Positions 9,596 to 18,717 are shown, numbered from the stretch's first letter. The stretch: DNA of 64,000 nt from Prosthecobacter debontii (GCF_900167535.1 NZ_FUYE01000007.1:248001-312000); one strand, 5' to 3'. The notes: generated by a model from the sequence alone, not told the origin. Numbers and translations are program-made.

Positions 9596-9635
9596 AATTC
9601 CTACTTGATTAGTGTTGTTTGGAGGAGTAGGAATT
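9596..9635 (+). promoter_or_regulatory. Inverted repeat over the Rrf2 gene start, possible autoregulatory operator
   Basis: Perfect 10-base arms AATTCCTACT (9596-9605) and AGTAGGAATT (9626-9635) are separated by 20 bases. The right arm sits at the translation start and the GGAGGAG ribosome site (9621-9627) overlaps it. It could be a DNA operator for the encoded Rrf2 regulator or, in RNA, a hairpin hiding the ribosome site. Confidence 0.5.
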
Positions 9636-9639
9636 GATC

Positions 9640-10182
9640 ATGCGATTGACCAAACGTGGAGAATACGCCCTGCGCACCTTAATCCGGCTCGGAGTAGCCG
9701 CGAAAAAGGGCACAGATGTAATTTCCGTGGCTACTTTGGCAGAAAACGAGAAGCTACCCTACAAGTTTCTGGAGAACATTTTGGCAGAACTTCGTGTGGC
9801 CGGTTATGTGGAAAGTCGCCGAGGTAAGATGGGAGGCGTCATGCTGGCCCAACCCGCCAAGAGCATCAAGATGGGTGATGTCGTGCGTCTCATCGACGGC
9901 AAGTTAGCCCCGATTGGCTGCGCGAGTGAGACCGACTACGAGCGATGTACCTGTCCCGATGAAGCTCACTGCGGGCTGAGAATGCTGATGATCGATGTGC
10001 GCAATGCCATCGCCAACATCCTCGACCGCTACACTCTCGACCATGTGGTGGAGGTCACCATGCGCAAAGAAGAGCGCAAAGGCACCTGCAAACCGAAGGT
10101 CAAACCCACCCCCGCCTCCGCACGCCATGCAGATCCCGCCGATGGATTCTTGGCAGCCCTCCTCGAAATTCAGCCTCACTAA
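9640..10182 (+). CDS. Rrf2 family transcriptional regulator
   Basis: 180 aa winged-helix regulator (MRLTKRGEYALRTLIRLG... then LPYKFLENILAELRVAGYVESRRGKMGG, the helix-turn-helix and wing). Family members (IscR, NsrR, CymR, RsrR) sense Fe-S status, nitric oxide or cysteine supply. Four cysteines, C94, C103, C105 and C111, lie where IscR-like proteins hold a cluster, so iron-sulfur or redox sensing is possible. The ATG at 9640 gives the canonical family N-terminus; a TTG at 9634 is closer to the GGAGGAG ribosome site and could be used instead. The next gene is YezD-like, a pairing that points to sulfur metabolism. The inverted repeat at 9596-9635 suggests autoregulation. Confidence 0.9.
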   Translation: MRLTKRGEYALRTLIRLGVAAKKGTDVISVATLAENEKLPYKFLENILAELRVAGYVESRRGKMGGVMLAQPAKSIKMGDVVRLIDGKLAPIGCASETDYERCTCPDEAHCGLRMLMIDVRNAIANILDRYTLDHVVEVTMRKEERKGTCKPKVKPTPASARHADPADGFLAALLEIQPH

Positions 10183-10195
10183 AAGCAACGTCACC

Positions 10196-10375
10196 ATGAC
10201 CCACAGTCCCCAAGATAACGCCCCAGAAGCGTGGATTGACATCGTCAGGCAAAAAGTGGCCTCCATGCGCTTTGGCTCGGTGCAAATCGTCGTCCACGAA
10301 GGTCGTGTCACCCAAGTGGAAAGCACGGAAAAAACCCGGCTTTCTAACGAAGCCGTTACCCCGATCCGGAAATAG
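10196..10375 (+). CDS. YezD family (DUF2292) small protein
   Basis: 59 aa cytoplasmic protein. The core IVRQKVASMRFGSVQIVVHE followed by GRVTQVESTEKTRL matches the YezD/DUF2292 pattern, whose genes often sit beside sulfate- or cysteine-assimilation genes; its molecular role is not established. It starts 13 bases after the Rrf2 stop, so the two are likely cotranscribed. I take the ATG at 10196, where the conserved region begins; the open frame extends upstream antisense-like inside the Rrf2 gene but has no support there. Confidence 0.8.
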   Translation: MTHSPQDNAPEAWIDIVRQKVASMRFGSVQIVVHEGRVTQVESTEKTRLSNEAVTPIRK

Positions 10376-10393
10376 TTTTCCCCGCTTCGTTCC

Positions 10394-11137
10394 ATGTCCA
10401 TCGTCTCCACGATTCAGCTCACCAGAGATCGTTTATCGTCTCAGCATGAGTTTCAGGACAGCACTGACGCCATCTTCATCCCCAAGCTCGTTTTTCCGGC
10501 CTCCAAGAAAGGCATGTGCATGAAGTTTGGCGTCTTTGCTGGTGTCCACGGCGATGAAGACGCAGGAATTCTCGCCGTGCATGAACTCATCCAGTGGGCT
10601 TCCACGAAGCCTGTGGAACTGGAGGATTTCGAACTGCACTTCTATCCCATTTGCAATCCCAGCGGCTGCACCCTCGGCACACGCCATTCTCATTCTGGGC
10701 TCGATCTCAATCGTGAGTTTTGGGTCGGCTCCGACCAGCCTGAAATTCAATACCTCGAGCAACAACTCCGTGCTGAACGTTACGAGGGCATCCTGGCCCT
10801 TCACTCAGATGACACCTCCGATGGCTGCTACGGCTTTGTCAGCGGCTCTCTCCTCAGTGAGCAGATCCTGGAGCCTGCCCTCGCCGCCGCTCATGAGATT
10901 CTGCCTCGGAATGAAGCCTATGTGATCGACGGCTTTCTAGCCGAACATGGCATTATCAAAGAAGGTTACCACGGTATCTTGAGCGCACCTCCTGAGCAGC
11001 GCCCTCATGCCATGGAAGTGGTCTTTGAAACGCCCGCCTTAGCCCCTATCAACCAGCAAGTCGCCGCCACTGTCATCGCAGTGAAAACCATGTTGGCTCA
11101 GTATCGCCTGCTTCAGGCTTACGCGCCTAACTTGTAA
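10394..11137 (+). CDS. M14-type zinc carboxypeptidase / succinylglutamate desuccinylase-like protein
   Basis: 247 aa. The zinc site is visible as H52xxE55 in GVHGDEDAG and H137 in LALHSDDTSD; R107 in LDLNREFW is the substrate-carboxylate arginine region and E212 in VVFETPA fits the catalytic glutamate. This is the minimal M14/AstE-AspA fold, so the protein may hydrolyse a peptide or an N-acyl amino acid. No signal peptide, so cytoplasmic. It begins 18 bases after the YezD-like gene and may be the third gene of the Rrf2 unit. A GC-rich hairpin without a T run lies at 11157-11177. Confidence 0.75.
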   Translation: MSIVSTIQLTRDRLSSQHEFQDSTDAIFIPKLVFPASKKGMCMKFGVFAGVHGDEDAGILAVHELIQWASTKPVELEDFELHFYPICNPSGCTLGTRHSHSGLDLNREFWVGSDQPEIQYLEQQLRAERYEGILALHSDDTSDGCYGFVSGSLLSEQILEPALAAAHEILPRNEAYVIDGFLAEHGIIKEGYHGILSAPPEQRPHAMEVVFETPALAPINQQVAATVIAVKTMLAQYRLLQAYAPNL

Positions 11138-11266
11138 TCGGTTCATCTTTCTCACAGCCGGGAATCTTTAGCCCGGCCCCCTACCGATCCCCACCACGGA
11201 AGGTCCACGTACTCCGCCTTGCGCATCACCCCACCGGGAAGCGCGCGAGGTCTCTCCTGGACCTTC

Positions 11267-13810
11267 ATGTTGATTCCCTCCCCCCGCCGACGTCTTCTCA
11301 TCACTCTGCTCTCTTTCTCCACCCCGTGGCTACTCCCTGCTCAAGATGGTACGTGGATCAATGCCACCTCGAACTCGAGCTGGGGCAACACCGCCAATTG
11401 GTCTGACGGCCTCATCGCCCAAGGCATCAATGCCGTGGCAAACTTCAGCACGCTCGACCTAACTGCTAATCGCACCGTGAACCTAGCCGCAGATCGCACC
11501 GTAGGGACTTTGATCTTTGGGGATGCCCTCACGCCTTCGAACAATTGGATCATCGCCAATGGCAACGGGGGGCCATGGACACTGACTTTGGCGACCTCCG
11601 TCGAGAAACCCCTCATCGAAGTGATCAATCAAATCGCCACGATCTCCGCCATTCTCGGCGGCACGCAGGGCTTCACCAAAACAGGCAGCGGAACCCTCAC
11701 GCTCAATAACCCAGCGAATACATTTACCGGCGGCATCACCTTGAACGCAGGAACGATCAATTTCGCTGCCAATGCCCTCGACGATAACACCCTCACCTTT
11801 GCGGCCAATGCCACGCTAGGCTGGACGGCGGGCAACACCCAGGACATCTCTGCGCAGATCATGCTCTCGGATGGTGTAACTGCCACGCTTGCGACAGGAG
11901 CCAACGCGGTTGTCTTCACATCCACTCTAAACACAGGCCCCGAAGGCAGCGCTTCCGTCACGAAAACCGGTGCGGGTAACCTGACCCTAACTGCCGCACA
12001 AACTTATCTCGGCACCACCCGCGTGAATAATGGCCGCCTGATCCTTAGCGGAGGGGATGACCGACTTGCCGCCTCCAGCCGAGTCACGCTGGGGCAAGGA
12101 ACTAACAGCGGCCTCCTGCAACTCGGTGATAGCACAGGTCCAAGCCATCAAACCCTCTCCGCCATCACCATGGCTGGGACAGGGACAGCCAATGCCATCG
12201 TGGGCGGGCACGAAACCTTTTCCAACCTAACGATTAACAATACGACGGCTGTCACCTATGCTGGCAAACTAGGCGGCGAAGGCAGCTCTGAAAACCAATT
12301 GATCCTCGTGAAAGATGGCTCGGCCGCACTCACGCTCACGAATGCGGGCAACAGCTTCGGCGGCGATGTCTGGATTGTCGGTGGCACCTTGGCCATCACC
12401 CGTTCTGGCGCGCTCGGCACAGCAGCCAAAACCGTCTACATCAGCGGAAATACCTCTGCCCCTACGCTCAAGCTCGATGGCAGCACGGAAGATATCCACC
12501 TTCCAGCCTCCATCTCCCTCGTCACGAGCAATGACAACACCACGAATCCTGCCCTCCTGAGCAATGCCGGGAACAATACCGTCGCAGGCTCCATCGCACT
12601 GACGTCAGGAGGCTTTGGCAATGGTCAAACACGCCTCAAAGTCACTGCGGGCTCATTAACGCTCTCTGGCAACCTGACGCCGTCTGAAGACGCGGCTGGC
12701 CCCACCACAGCCATCTTAGACGCCTCGCTTGGGGCAACTGGCAGAGTCCCTGGCAGCATTGCGGACCTCGGAGCTCTGACCGTCTCCATCACCAAGGCTG
12801 GCACAGGGATCTGGGAACTGGCTGGGGACAACAGCTTCACGGGAGGCGTGACCATCAATGCAGGAACCCTCCAAATCACTCGCATCGGCTCCGCTGGCAC
12901 CGCTCAGCCCTTGGGCACAGCGAACACTGCTATCCTTTTGGGTTCAGGCACCACCACCGGCACCTTGGAATACACGGGCACTCAAGATGCGACCTTAACG
13001 CGTGGCATCACTTCTGCATCGGCTGGGGGAGGCATCGTTCGTAACAGCGGGGGAGCCGTGTTAACCCTCTCAGGCACTCAGGCCAAAAATGGCCGACCTC
13101 TGACGTATAGCGGTGGCACATTTCTCATCACGGGGCGCATCACAGGCGTGAATCCAGGGGATCTGATCCTTGATACGGCACGGGTTACGCTCAGCAACAA
13201 TACCAATAACTACACGGGCTCCACGCTCGTTCAAAATGGCAGCACCCTCATCGTGGCCAACACCAGCGGGTCAGCCACCGGCACCAGTTCCGTCTTCGTG
13301 GATGCCAGCAGCACCCTCAAGGGCACAGGCCTGATCCAGACAGGTGCAGACGCCTCCATCATCATTCAAGGAAAGCTCATTGTTGGAGAAGCCTTGGGGC
13401 AGACGGCGGCGCTCCTTAGCCTTCAGGCCTCCCCAGAAAGCCAGCTCGTCTTTGAAGCGAACAGCGTGGTATGGCTGAATCTGTTCGCTCATCAAACCGC
13501 CGATCGCTTGGCATTGGCAGGGAGCGTGGTCATCGCCCAAGGAGCGACTCTAAAACTGACCGGCTCAGCTTTCGGCGTGGCTGGAGACTCGTTTCAGCTT
13601 TTCGATTGGGCGGGCCTCACCGGACTCAGCGGGCAATTCACCCTGGATGCTTCTGGCTTGGACCTCCCCCCTGGCTATGCCCTGGACATCAGCCAGTTGT
13701 ATGACTCGGGCTACATCACACTCACCACCAGCGTGGTGCCTGAGCCTCATCGTCTGTTCATGATTCTGGCCGGAGGCCTGCTCACTCTTTTCCGCCGCCG
13801 AAGATCTTAA
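11267..13810 (+). CDS. Autotransporter-type beta-strand repeat protein with PEP-CTERM sorting tail
   Basis: About 847 aa. Signal peptide MLIPSPRRRLLITLLSFSTPWLLPAQ, then DGTWINATSNSSWGNTANWSDG, a common opening in this protein class, then repeats such as GSGTLTLNNPANTFTGGIT and GTGIWELAGDNSFTGGVT (autotransporter-associated beta-strand repeats), ending in VVPEPHRLFMILAGG...FRRRRS, a PEP-CTERM tail. Predicted surface or matrix beta-helix. Start set at the ATG that begins the signal peptide; a TTG at 11219 would give a poor leader. Same architecture as the protein at 2826-5732 but a different repeat sequence. 16 bases separate it from the CNNM gene. Confidence 0.85.
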   Translation: MLIPSPRRRLLITLLSFSTPWLLPAQDGTWINATSNSSWGNTANWSDGLIAQGINAVANFSTLDLTANRTVNLAADRTVGTLIFGDALTPSNNWIIANGNGGPWTLTLATSVEKPLIEVINQIATISAILGGTQGFTKTGSGTLTLNNPANTFTGGITLNAGTINFAANALDDNTLTFAANATLGWTAGNTQDISAQIMLSDGVTATLATGANAVVFTSTLNTGPEGSASVTKTGAGNLTLTAAQTYLGTTRVNNGRLILSGGDDRLAASSRVTLGQGTNSGLLQLGDSTGPSHQTLSAITMAGTGTANAIVGGHETFSNLTINNTTAVTYAGKLGGEGSSENQLILVKDGSAALTLTNAGNSFGGDVWIVGGTLAITRSGALGTAAKTVYISGNTSAPTLKLDGSTEDIHLPASISLVTSNDNTTNPALLSNAGNNTVAGSIALTSGGFGNGQTRLKVTAGSLTLSGNLTPSEDAAGPTTAILDASLGATGRVPGSIADLGALTVSITKAGTGIWELAGDNSFTGGVTINAGTLQITRIGSAGTAQPLGTANTAILLGSGTTTGTLEYTGTQDATLTRGITSASAGGGIVRNSGGAVLTLSGTQAKNGRPLTYSGGTFLITGRITGVNPGDLILDTARVTLSNNTNNYTGSTLVQNGSTLIVANTSGSATGTSSVFVDASSTLKGTGLIQTGADASIIIQGKLIVGEALGQTAALLSLQASPESQLVFEANSVVWLNLFAHQTADRLALAGSVVIAQGATLKLTGSAFGVAGDSFQLFDWAGLTGLSGQFTLDASGLDLPPGYALDISQLYDSGYITLTTSVVPEPHRLFMILAGGLLTLFRRRRS

Positions 13811-13826
13811 TCCCCCCAAGTTTCTC

Positions 13827-14804
13827 ATGCTCTTTCTTCTCCTTTGGGTCTCCCTGACCGTCATTTGCATTTCGTTTCTCTGCTCATTGTGTGAAGCGGT
13901 ATTGCTCAGCCTCAATCCCCTCAGCCTGCGATTGCAGGAGAAGAAAGAAAACGGCTTGGGTGTCGCAGGCCGTTGGCTGGCAATGAAAAACCACATCGAG
14001 AGACCAGTGTCGGCCATCCTCGTGCTGAACACGCTGGCCAATACCGGGCTGGCGACTTTGGCGGGTGCTGTCTTTGTGCATGTCTTTGGGGAATCCTGGC
14101 TTTGGTTGTTTTCCGTCATCATCAGCTTTCTGGTGCTTTTCCTGGGCGAACTGACGCCCAAGATCTTGGGAGTTCATCACGCGGAACGGCTCGCTCCGCG
14201 CGTCATTGGTCCTCTGACCTGGATGGTAAATCTATGCCGCCCTCTGGTCATGGTGATGGAGCGCTTTTGCCAGCGGCTCAAACAAGGCACGGTGGTGCAG
14301 AAGACGCAGAGTGACCAAATCATGGACATCATCACCCTGGTGCAAGCCGCCAAGGCCGAGCAACTGCTGCATAATCGGGAGGAGATCATCATGATCCATG
14401 CGGCGACCCTCAGTGCCCGGCGGACCCGCACCGCCATGGTGCCCCGTGAAGCCGTGCGCGTGTTTGACCAACGCAAATCCCTACAGGAGAACATCGCTGC
14501 CCTGGGACCTAAACTGCATCGCAGCTACCCCGTGAGTGCGGACGGTAGCCTGGAGCAAATCACCGGCTATGTGCGGGTGCGGGAACTTTTTGTGCAGAAT
14601 CTTAACGATCCCGAAAAAGCCGACTGGAGACTGCTGGTGAGACCCGTTCTGCACATCAGTGAAAAGGCCTCGCTGACTCAACTGTTGACTCTGTTTTTAG
14701 AGCGCCAGCAGATCGCCGCCCTCGTGGACAACCCTGCCGGGCTCATCACGGGCTGGATCACCATGGATGATGTGATGAAGGTGCTGATGGGGGCACGCAT
14801 CTGA
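13827..14804 (+). CDS. CNNM (DUF21) and CBS domain membrane protein
   Basis: 325 aa inner-membrane protein. Residues 1-170 hold the CNNM/DUF21 domain with hydrophobic helices (LFLLLWVSLTVICISFL, SAILVLNTLANTGLATLAGAVF, WLWLFSVIISFLVLFLGELTPK); GELTPK is the family motif. A CBS pair follows (about 180-320: RTRTAMVPREAV ... GLITGWITMDDVMKVLM). Relatives (CorC/HlyC/YfjD type) are linked to Mg2+ or Co2+ transport. The usual C-terminal CorC_HlyC transporter-associated domain is missing; the protein ends right after the CBS pair, and the first CBS copy looks degenerate. Cation specificity cannot be told. Confidence 0.85.
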   Translation: MLFLLLWVSLTVICISFLCSLCEAVLLSLNPLSLRLQEKKENGLGVAGRWLAMKNHIERPVSAILVLNTLANTGLATLAGAVFVHVFGESWLWLFSVIISFLVLFLGELTPKILGVHHAERLAPRVIGPLTWMVNLCRPLVMVMERFCQRLKQGTVVQKTQSDQIMDIITLVQAAKAEQLLHNREEIIMIHAATLSARRTRTAMVPREAVRVFDQRKSLQENIAALGPKLHRSYPVSADGSLEQITGYVRVRELFVQNLNDPEKADWRLLVRPVLHISEKASLTQLLTLFLERQQIAALVDNPAGLITGWITMDDVMKVLMGARI

Positions 14805-14815
14805 TACGCCAACAG

Positions 14816-16855
14816 CTATCGCGCTTCCATAACCAACTCGCGGGGAGCCGCCTGGGTGAGATCTCCACGCGTCGACGCCATCCACCTCGCGGCCAAGTCC
14901 GATTCACACACACGTTTGAATGGGATGGTCATCATGGCAAACCAAGGCCCCACCACCGAAGCCATCGGGCCCCCCAGAAGAATGTGCCGCAGGAGGAAAT
15001 CACGCAGCTTCGACAAAAACTCACCTCGCCAGGTGCCCAACCCCATGCCCATGGAAGCACGCGTGGCCGCTGTGCTGGCCGCTTTCCGCCGACAGCGATC
15101 ATACTCCGCCAACCATGGCTCCACCGCCTGCCCACGATGCACCACTCCCTGAAGCAATTCGGCAGCAAACTCAGCATCGGCAAAGCCTGTGTTCATGCCT
15201 TGTCCCCCAATGGGGCTCATAACGTGGGCCGCATCGCCACAGAGCAAGACACGCCCTTCGTAGATCTGCTCGCAGTCCAGTCGCCAAGGCGAGAAATGAC
15301 TTTGATTCAATTGTGCTTCCTTTTCGATCAACATCCCGGTGCGGATGCGCACCGTTTCACTGATGAAACCAGTGGGCAAGGAAACGTCTGTCTGCCGAGT
15401 CTGCACGATCCATCGTCGGATGCCACCCGGCAGCGGAAAGCTCTCCACGGCACCCGTGGGTGTGAAATACAGATGCGCTTCTTCACCCAAGCCTGAATGG
15501 TCAGTGAAGTCTCCCATGATGAAATGATGCCCGTAGTCTTGCCGTGTCGTGCGCATGCGCAGTTTTTCTCGGACACCACTGCGATGACCATCACAGGCCA
15601 CGGCATAGGCAGCCCGTAGCTGTGTCACGCTTCCTTGCTCGTCGGCATACTCGATCTGCACCTCAGTCTCTGTGGGACGAACCGAAGTCACCTCCACGCC
15701 TCGCCTGAGAGTCACCGTTGGAAAGGTCTCCAACTTCTCCGCCAACAAGCGCATGCTGATTTGCTGGGGCAGGGACAGAATGAAAGGATACTCCAGATGG
15801 ACCTCACGAAAAGAGGCGGTGCCTACATGCCCCGTCGGACCGTGGACATGGCACTCCCGGATTAACAGGCCCTGCTGCACAAAGGCTTGGTCCAAACCCA
15901 ATCGAGCCAAAATCTCCAAGGAGGGCGGCGTGATCCCGATCGCCTGTGACTGCGTCGGCAAACCCGATCGCTGCTCGAGGATCAAAACCTTCATCCCCTT
16001 TTTGCCTAACAAACAGCCCAGCAACATCCCCACAGGACCTGCACCGATGATGATCACCTCGGCATCGGTGGCATGGATAGGTTGCGTCGTGTTCATCGTC
16101 TGTTTCTTTCTCCCAGGAAACCAATACGGCACCCGCGCCTGATAACGCTCATAAGCTTCACCATAAAAGCGCCGGTAGCGTTTTTCTTTCCAGAGCGGTG
16201 CCCCGACACAGTAACTGGTCCAGAGCACCGCGAGGCATAAGTGATCGGGCGTCCAGACAGGCGCGGTCCAGAGGATCAGCGTGAATGAGGAATAGATCGG
16301 CTGCCGACTGTAGCGAAACATGCCCGTGCGTGTGAATGGACGGTATTGTGGTGCCTGCCCACGCCAAATGGATCTCCAGCCCAGCATGCCCACCTGCACA
16401 TCTAGACCTGCATCCTTCATGGACTTGGCTAAAAGCACCCACGACATGCCATAGAGCACGGTCAGGAGACCTTTAGCCCAACCCTCTGGAGCTGCCCAAA
16501 CCACATCTGAAGACGACCAGAGAAGGAATGTAATGAGGAGCTGGAGGGAGGCTAACCCGGCGAAAAGGGTGGTGGAGAGCTCACGCCCCAGGCCAAGCGG
16601 AGCCATGCGTGTCATCCAACGACGTCCCCGATCCGAGAGGAGAAGAGAATGCCCCAGAGCGAACTGGACCACGAGCAGACCATCACTCAGCGCAGCGGCC
16701 CAGCCATGCAGATGTAGCAGGCTGAAATGCAGCCCCTGATAAAGGCTGATAAACATCACCACGACGGACCCTAAAAAGAGCGCATGACTGATCAGACCAT
16801 AGAACAAGGCCACACTCCTCTGTGCGGCAGTGTAGGGGACCGATAAGCTCGACAT
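14816..16855 (-). CDS. Fused isoprenylcysteine-methyltransferase-like membrane domain and FAD monooxygenase
   Basis: 679 aa in one open frame. Residues 1-250 are a multi-spanning NnrU/ICMT-like domain ending in FRYSRQPIYSSFTLILW...YRRFYGEAYERYQARVPYWF, the methyltransferase signature of lipid O-methyltransferases. From about residue 265 an FAD monooxygenase of the PHBH/UbiH type follows, with VIIIGAGPVGMLLG, EQRSG and VLLCGDAAHVMSPIGGQGMN. In Streptomyces griseus separate genes srsB (methyltransferase) and srsC (hydroxylase) act after type III PKS srsA to make methylated alkylquinones; here both are one protein directly after a type III PKS. Start 16855 leaves 4 bases after the PKS stop; the reading to 16912 overlaps the PKS. 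An internal ATG at 16096 with a GGGAG upstream could also start the flavoprotein alone. Confidence 0.85.
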   Translation of the reverse strand: MSSLSVPYTAAQRSVALFYGLISHALFLGSVVVMFISLYQGLHFSLLHLHGWAAALSDGLLVVQFALGHSLLLSDRGRRWMTRMAPLGLGRELSTTLFAGLASLQLLITFLLWSSSDVVWAAPEGWAKGLLTVLYGMSWVLLAKSMKDAGLDVQVGMLGWRSIWRGQAPQYRPFTRTGMFRYSRQPIYSSFTLILWTAPVWTPDHLCLAVLWTSYCVGAPLWKEKRYRRFYGEAYERYQARVPYWFPGRKKQTMNTTQPIHATDAEVIIIGAGPVGMLLGCLLGKKGMKVLILEQRSGLPTQSQAIGITPPSLEILARLGLDQAFVQQGLLIRECHVHGPTGHVGTASFREVHLEYPFILSLPQQISMRLLAEKLETFPTVTLRRGVEVTSVRPTETEVQIEYADEQGSVTQLRAAYAVACDGHRSGVREKLRMRTTRQDYGHHFIMGDFTDHSGLGEEAHLYFTPTGAVESFPLPGGIRRWIVQTRQTDVSLPTGFISETVRIRTGMLIEKEAQLNQSHFSPWRLDCEQIYEGRVLLCGDAAHVMSPIGGQGMNTGFADAEFAAELLQGVVHRGQAVEPWLAEYDRCRRKAASTAATRASMGMGLGTWRGEFLSKLRDFLLRHILLGGPMASVVGPWFAMMTIPFKRVCESDLAARWMASTRGDLTQAAPRELVMEAR

Positions 16856-16859
16856 GACA

Positions 16860-18008
16860 TCAGGAATGGGTGTGTTCCACCGCGCTGCGAGAAGCAGGAG
16901 CCGAACATCCAACCCGCTCTAAGAGTGCTGTCTCCACGGTCAATCCGGGACCAAAAGCCATCGCACATACTTGGGCATGCTCTGTATCCGCCGAGTCCAT
17001 CATCTCTTTTAAAACGAAGAGGATGGTAGCACTGCTCATGTTGCCATAATCCCTCAAAATCGTTCGCGAGGCTTCCAAGGCATCTGGATCTAAATGAAGG
17101 CTCTCCTCCACCTTATCGAGAATCGAACGTCCCCCCGGATGCACAGCCCACTCATCGATGGCTTCTAGCGAACTGCCGCGACGGGTCAAAATACCGCGCA
17201 GGAGTTGTTTGATGTTTCCACCGATGATGTCCGGCACATAACTCGACAGGACGATGTTGAATCCCTCATTGCCGATCTCCCAGGCCATTTCCGACTCACT
17301 GGACGGCACCAGAGCTGACTCAAAGCCATTCATTTGGTAAGCCGGCTTTTTGCCACTCGGAGATCGCGCACTCACAATCGCCGCTGCCGCACCATCGGCG
17401 AATAGAGAGTTGGCCAAGATACTGTCCGGTTCATCATTGATCTGCATGTGCAAGGTGCACAGCTCCAAGCAAATCACCAACACGACCGCCTCAGAGTCCG
17501 CTTCACAAAATTGGGCCGCCATTCTGAGAGCAGGGAAGGCCGCATAGCAGCCCATGAACCCAAGGGTGTAACGCTGCACATTCTCACGCAGCCCCAGCTC
17601 ACGAATGACATGATAATCCGGCCCCGGATTCGCAAAGCCTGTGCATGAAGTGTAGATGATGTGAGTGATGTCCTTCGCTTCAAAGCCCACAGCATGAGAA
17701 AGCGCACGTCGCGTCACTTCCACAGAGAGTTCTTTGGCCGCATGAGCATACACACGATTGCGCTCTGCCGTCCCTGGCGGAATGAGTTTCCCATCCACAT
17801 CACTGCGGTAAAGACTGGCTTCGGTTCCGGCAACAAAGTCTCCTGTCACACTGTGCCGTGTCTCAATGCCGCTGCGATTGTAGATGGCTTGAATCAGCCG
17901 CTTGGTTTTGGTATTCTGAGTCCACTCTTTCAGGCGGTCGCGTGTGTAGCTCTGGCTGTAGGTATAAGCGGGGGTGATGGTGGCAATGTGATGAATGAAT
18001 GCAGACAT
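16860..18008 (-). CDS. Type III polyketide synthase (alkylresorcinol/alkylpyrone synthase-like)
   Basis: 382 aa chalcone-synthase-fold enzyme that extends an acyl starter with malonyl-CoA. The catalytic triad is complete: C154 (GFMGCYAAFPAL), H290 (EWAVHPGGRSILD) and N323 (YGNMSSAT). YTSCTGFANPGPDYHV is another family motif. Bacterial enzymes of this group commonly use fatty acyl starters to make alkylresorcinols or alkylpyrones. It lies between a YceI gene (10 bases upstream) and the fused methyltransferase/monooxygenase (4 bases downstream), so product tailoring by methylation and hydroxylation is expected. Starter and ring-closure mode cannot be read from the sequence. Confidence 0.93.
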   Translation of the reverse strand: MSAFIHHIATITPAYTYSQSYTRDRLKEWTQNTKTKRLIQAIYNRSGIETRHSVTGDFVAGTEASLYRSDVDGKLIPPGTAERNRVYAHAAKELSVEVTRRALSHAVGFEAKDITHIIYTSCTGFANPGPDYHVIRELGLRENVQRYTLGFMGCYAAFPALRMAAQFCEADSEAVVLVICLELCTLHMQINDEPDSILANSLFADGAAAAIVSARSPSGKKPAYQMNGFESALVPSSESEMAWEIGNEGFNIVLSSYVPDIIGGNIKQLLRGILTRRGSSLEAIDEWAVHPGGRSILDKVEESLHLDPDALEASRTILRDYGNMSSATILFVLKEMMDSADTEHAQVCAMAFGPGLTVETALLERVGCSAPASRSAVEHTHS

Positions 18009-18018
18009 GAGAGGGGAA

Positions 18019-18588
18019 TTATTTTTGAAGTAAAGTCACCGTGGCATGCACCTTCACAGCATCACCGACACGGATAAAAAAGAGGACGGAGGGCACACTG
18101 ATGCCGCTCTCTTTCATGGAGAGTTCGAAATCGAGATCGAAGGAGGCTTTGTCATTGGTTCTTTTCCAGTTTGTAACTGTCCCCTCGACATTTTGAGTCT
18201 TGCCGAGCAGCGTCAGCTTCAGAGGGAGTTTCGTCGGCGTAACACCGTCCGCCGCCACCGCATTGACCGGGGCGTTGATGCTGCCTCGAATCAGCGGGTA
18301 ATCGGTAACTTTCATCGCCTTTCGGATGTTTTCATCTCGCTTGGGTTCAGCCGTATCCATTTGAGTCGCGTCCACAACGACCTCGGCTTGAATGCGCGTC
18401 GGCTTGCCCGAAGCATCTTCACTCACGCGAGTTTCAAAAGGCTTAGCAGAAACCTTGCCTTCCCAATCATGCAGAGTGGATGTGCCTGAAAAGGTGATGA
18501 CACTCGATCCCTGCCATACCTCATCCGCAAATGCAGGAAGAGCCATTGCGAGACAAAACCCAGCCCAGATGAAAAGTGGATGTTTCAT
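18019..18588 (-). CDS. YceI family periplasmic lipid-binding protein
   Basis: 189 aa. Signal peptide MKHPLFIWAGFCLAMALPAFA, then a YceI beta-barrel (VITFSGTSTLHDWEGKV ... DATQMDTAEPKRDENIRKAMKVTDYPLIR ... LTLLGKTQNVEGTV). YceI proteins enclose polyisoprenoid or long alkyl-chain lipids in a lipocalin-like pocket. As first gene of the type III PKS operon it is a reasonable carrier or storage protein for the lipid made by the next two genes; this is an inference. ATG at 18588 begins the signal peptide; the upstream extension to 18675 does not look like protein. Confidence 0.88.
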   Translation of the reverse strand: MKHPLFIWAGFCLAMALPAFADEVWQGSSVITFSGTSTLHDWEGKVSAKPFETRVSEDASGKPTRIQAEVVVDATQMDTAEPKRDENIRKAMKVTDYPLIRGSINAPVNAVAADGVTPTKLPLKLTLLGKTQNVEGTVTNWKRTNDKASFDLDFELSMKESGISVPSVLFFIRVGDAVKVHATVTLLQK

Positions 18589-18717
18589 ATGATGAATAAC
18601 GTCTGGAGCTTCATTCCGTCCACGACCGTTTACGTGAGACAGGCTTGATGGAGCTTTGCTCAAAGCGAATCGCACTTTGATAAATAATTATTTGTTAGGA
18701 ATGAGTCTCGATTTCTA

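Noticed and set aside
11157-11177. GCCGGG/CCCGGC hairpin after the M14 gene as a terminator
   Set aside because: No T run follows on either strand; kept only as a note.
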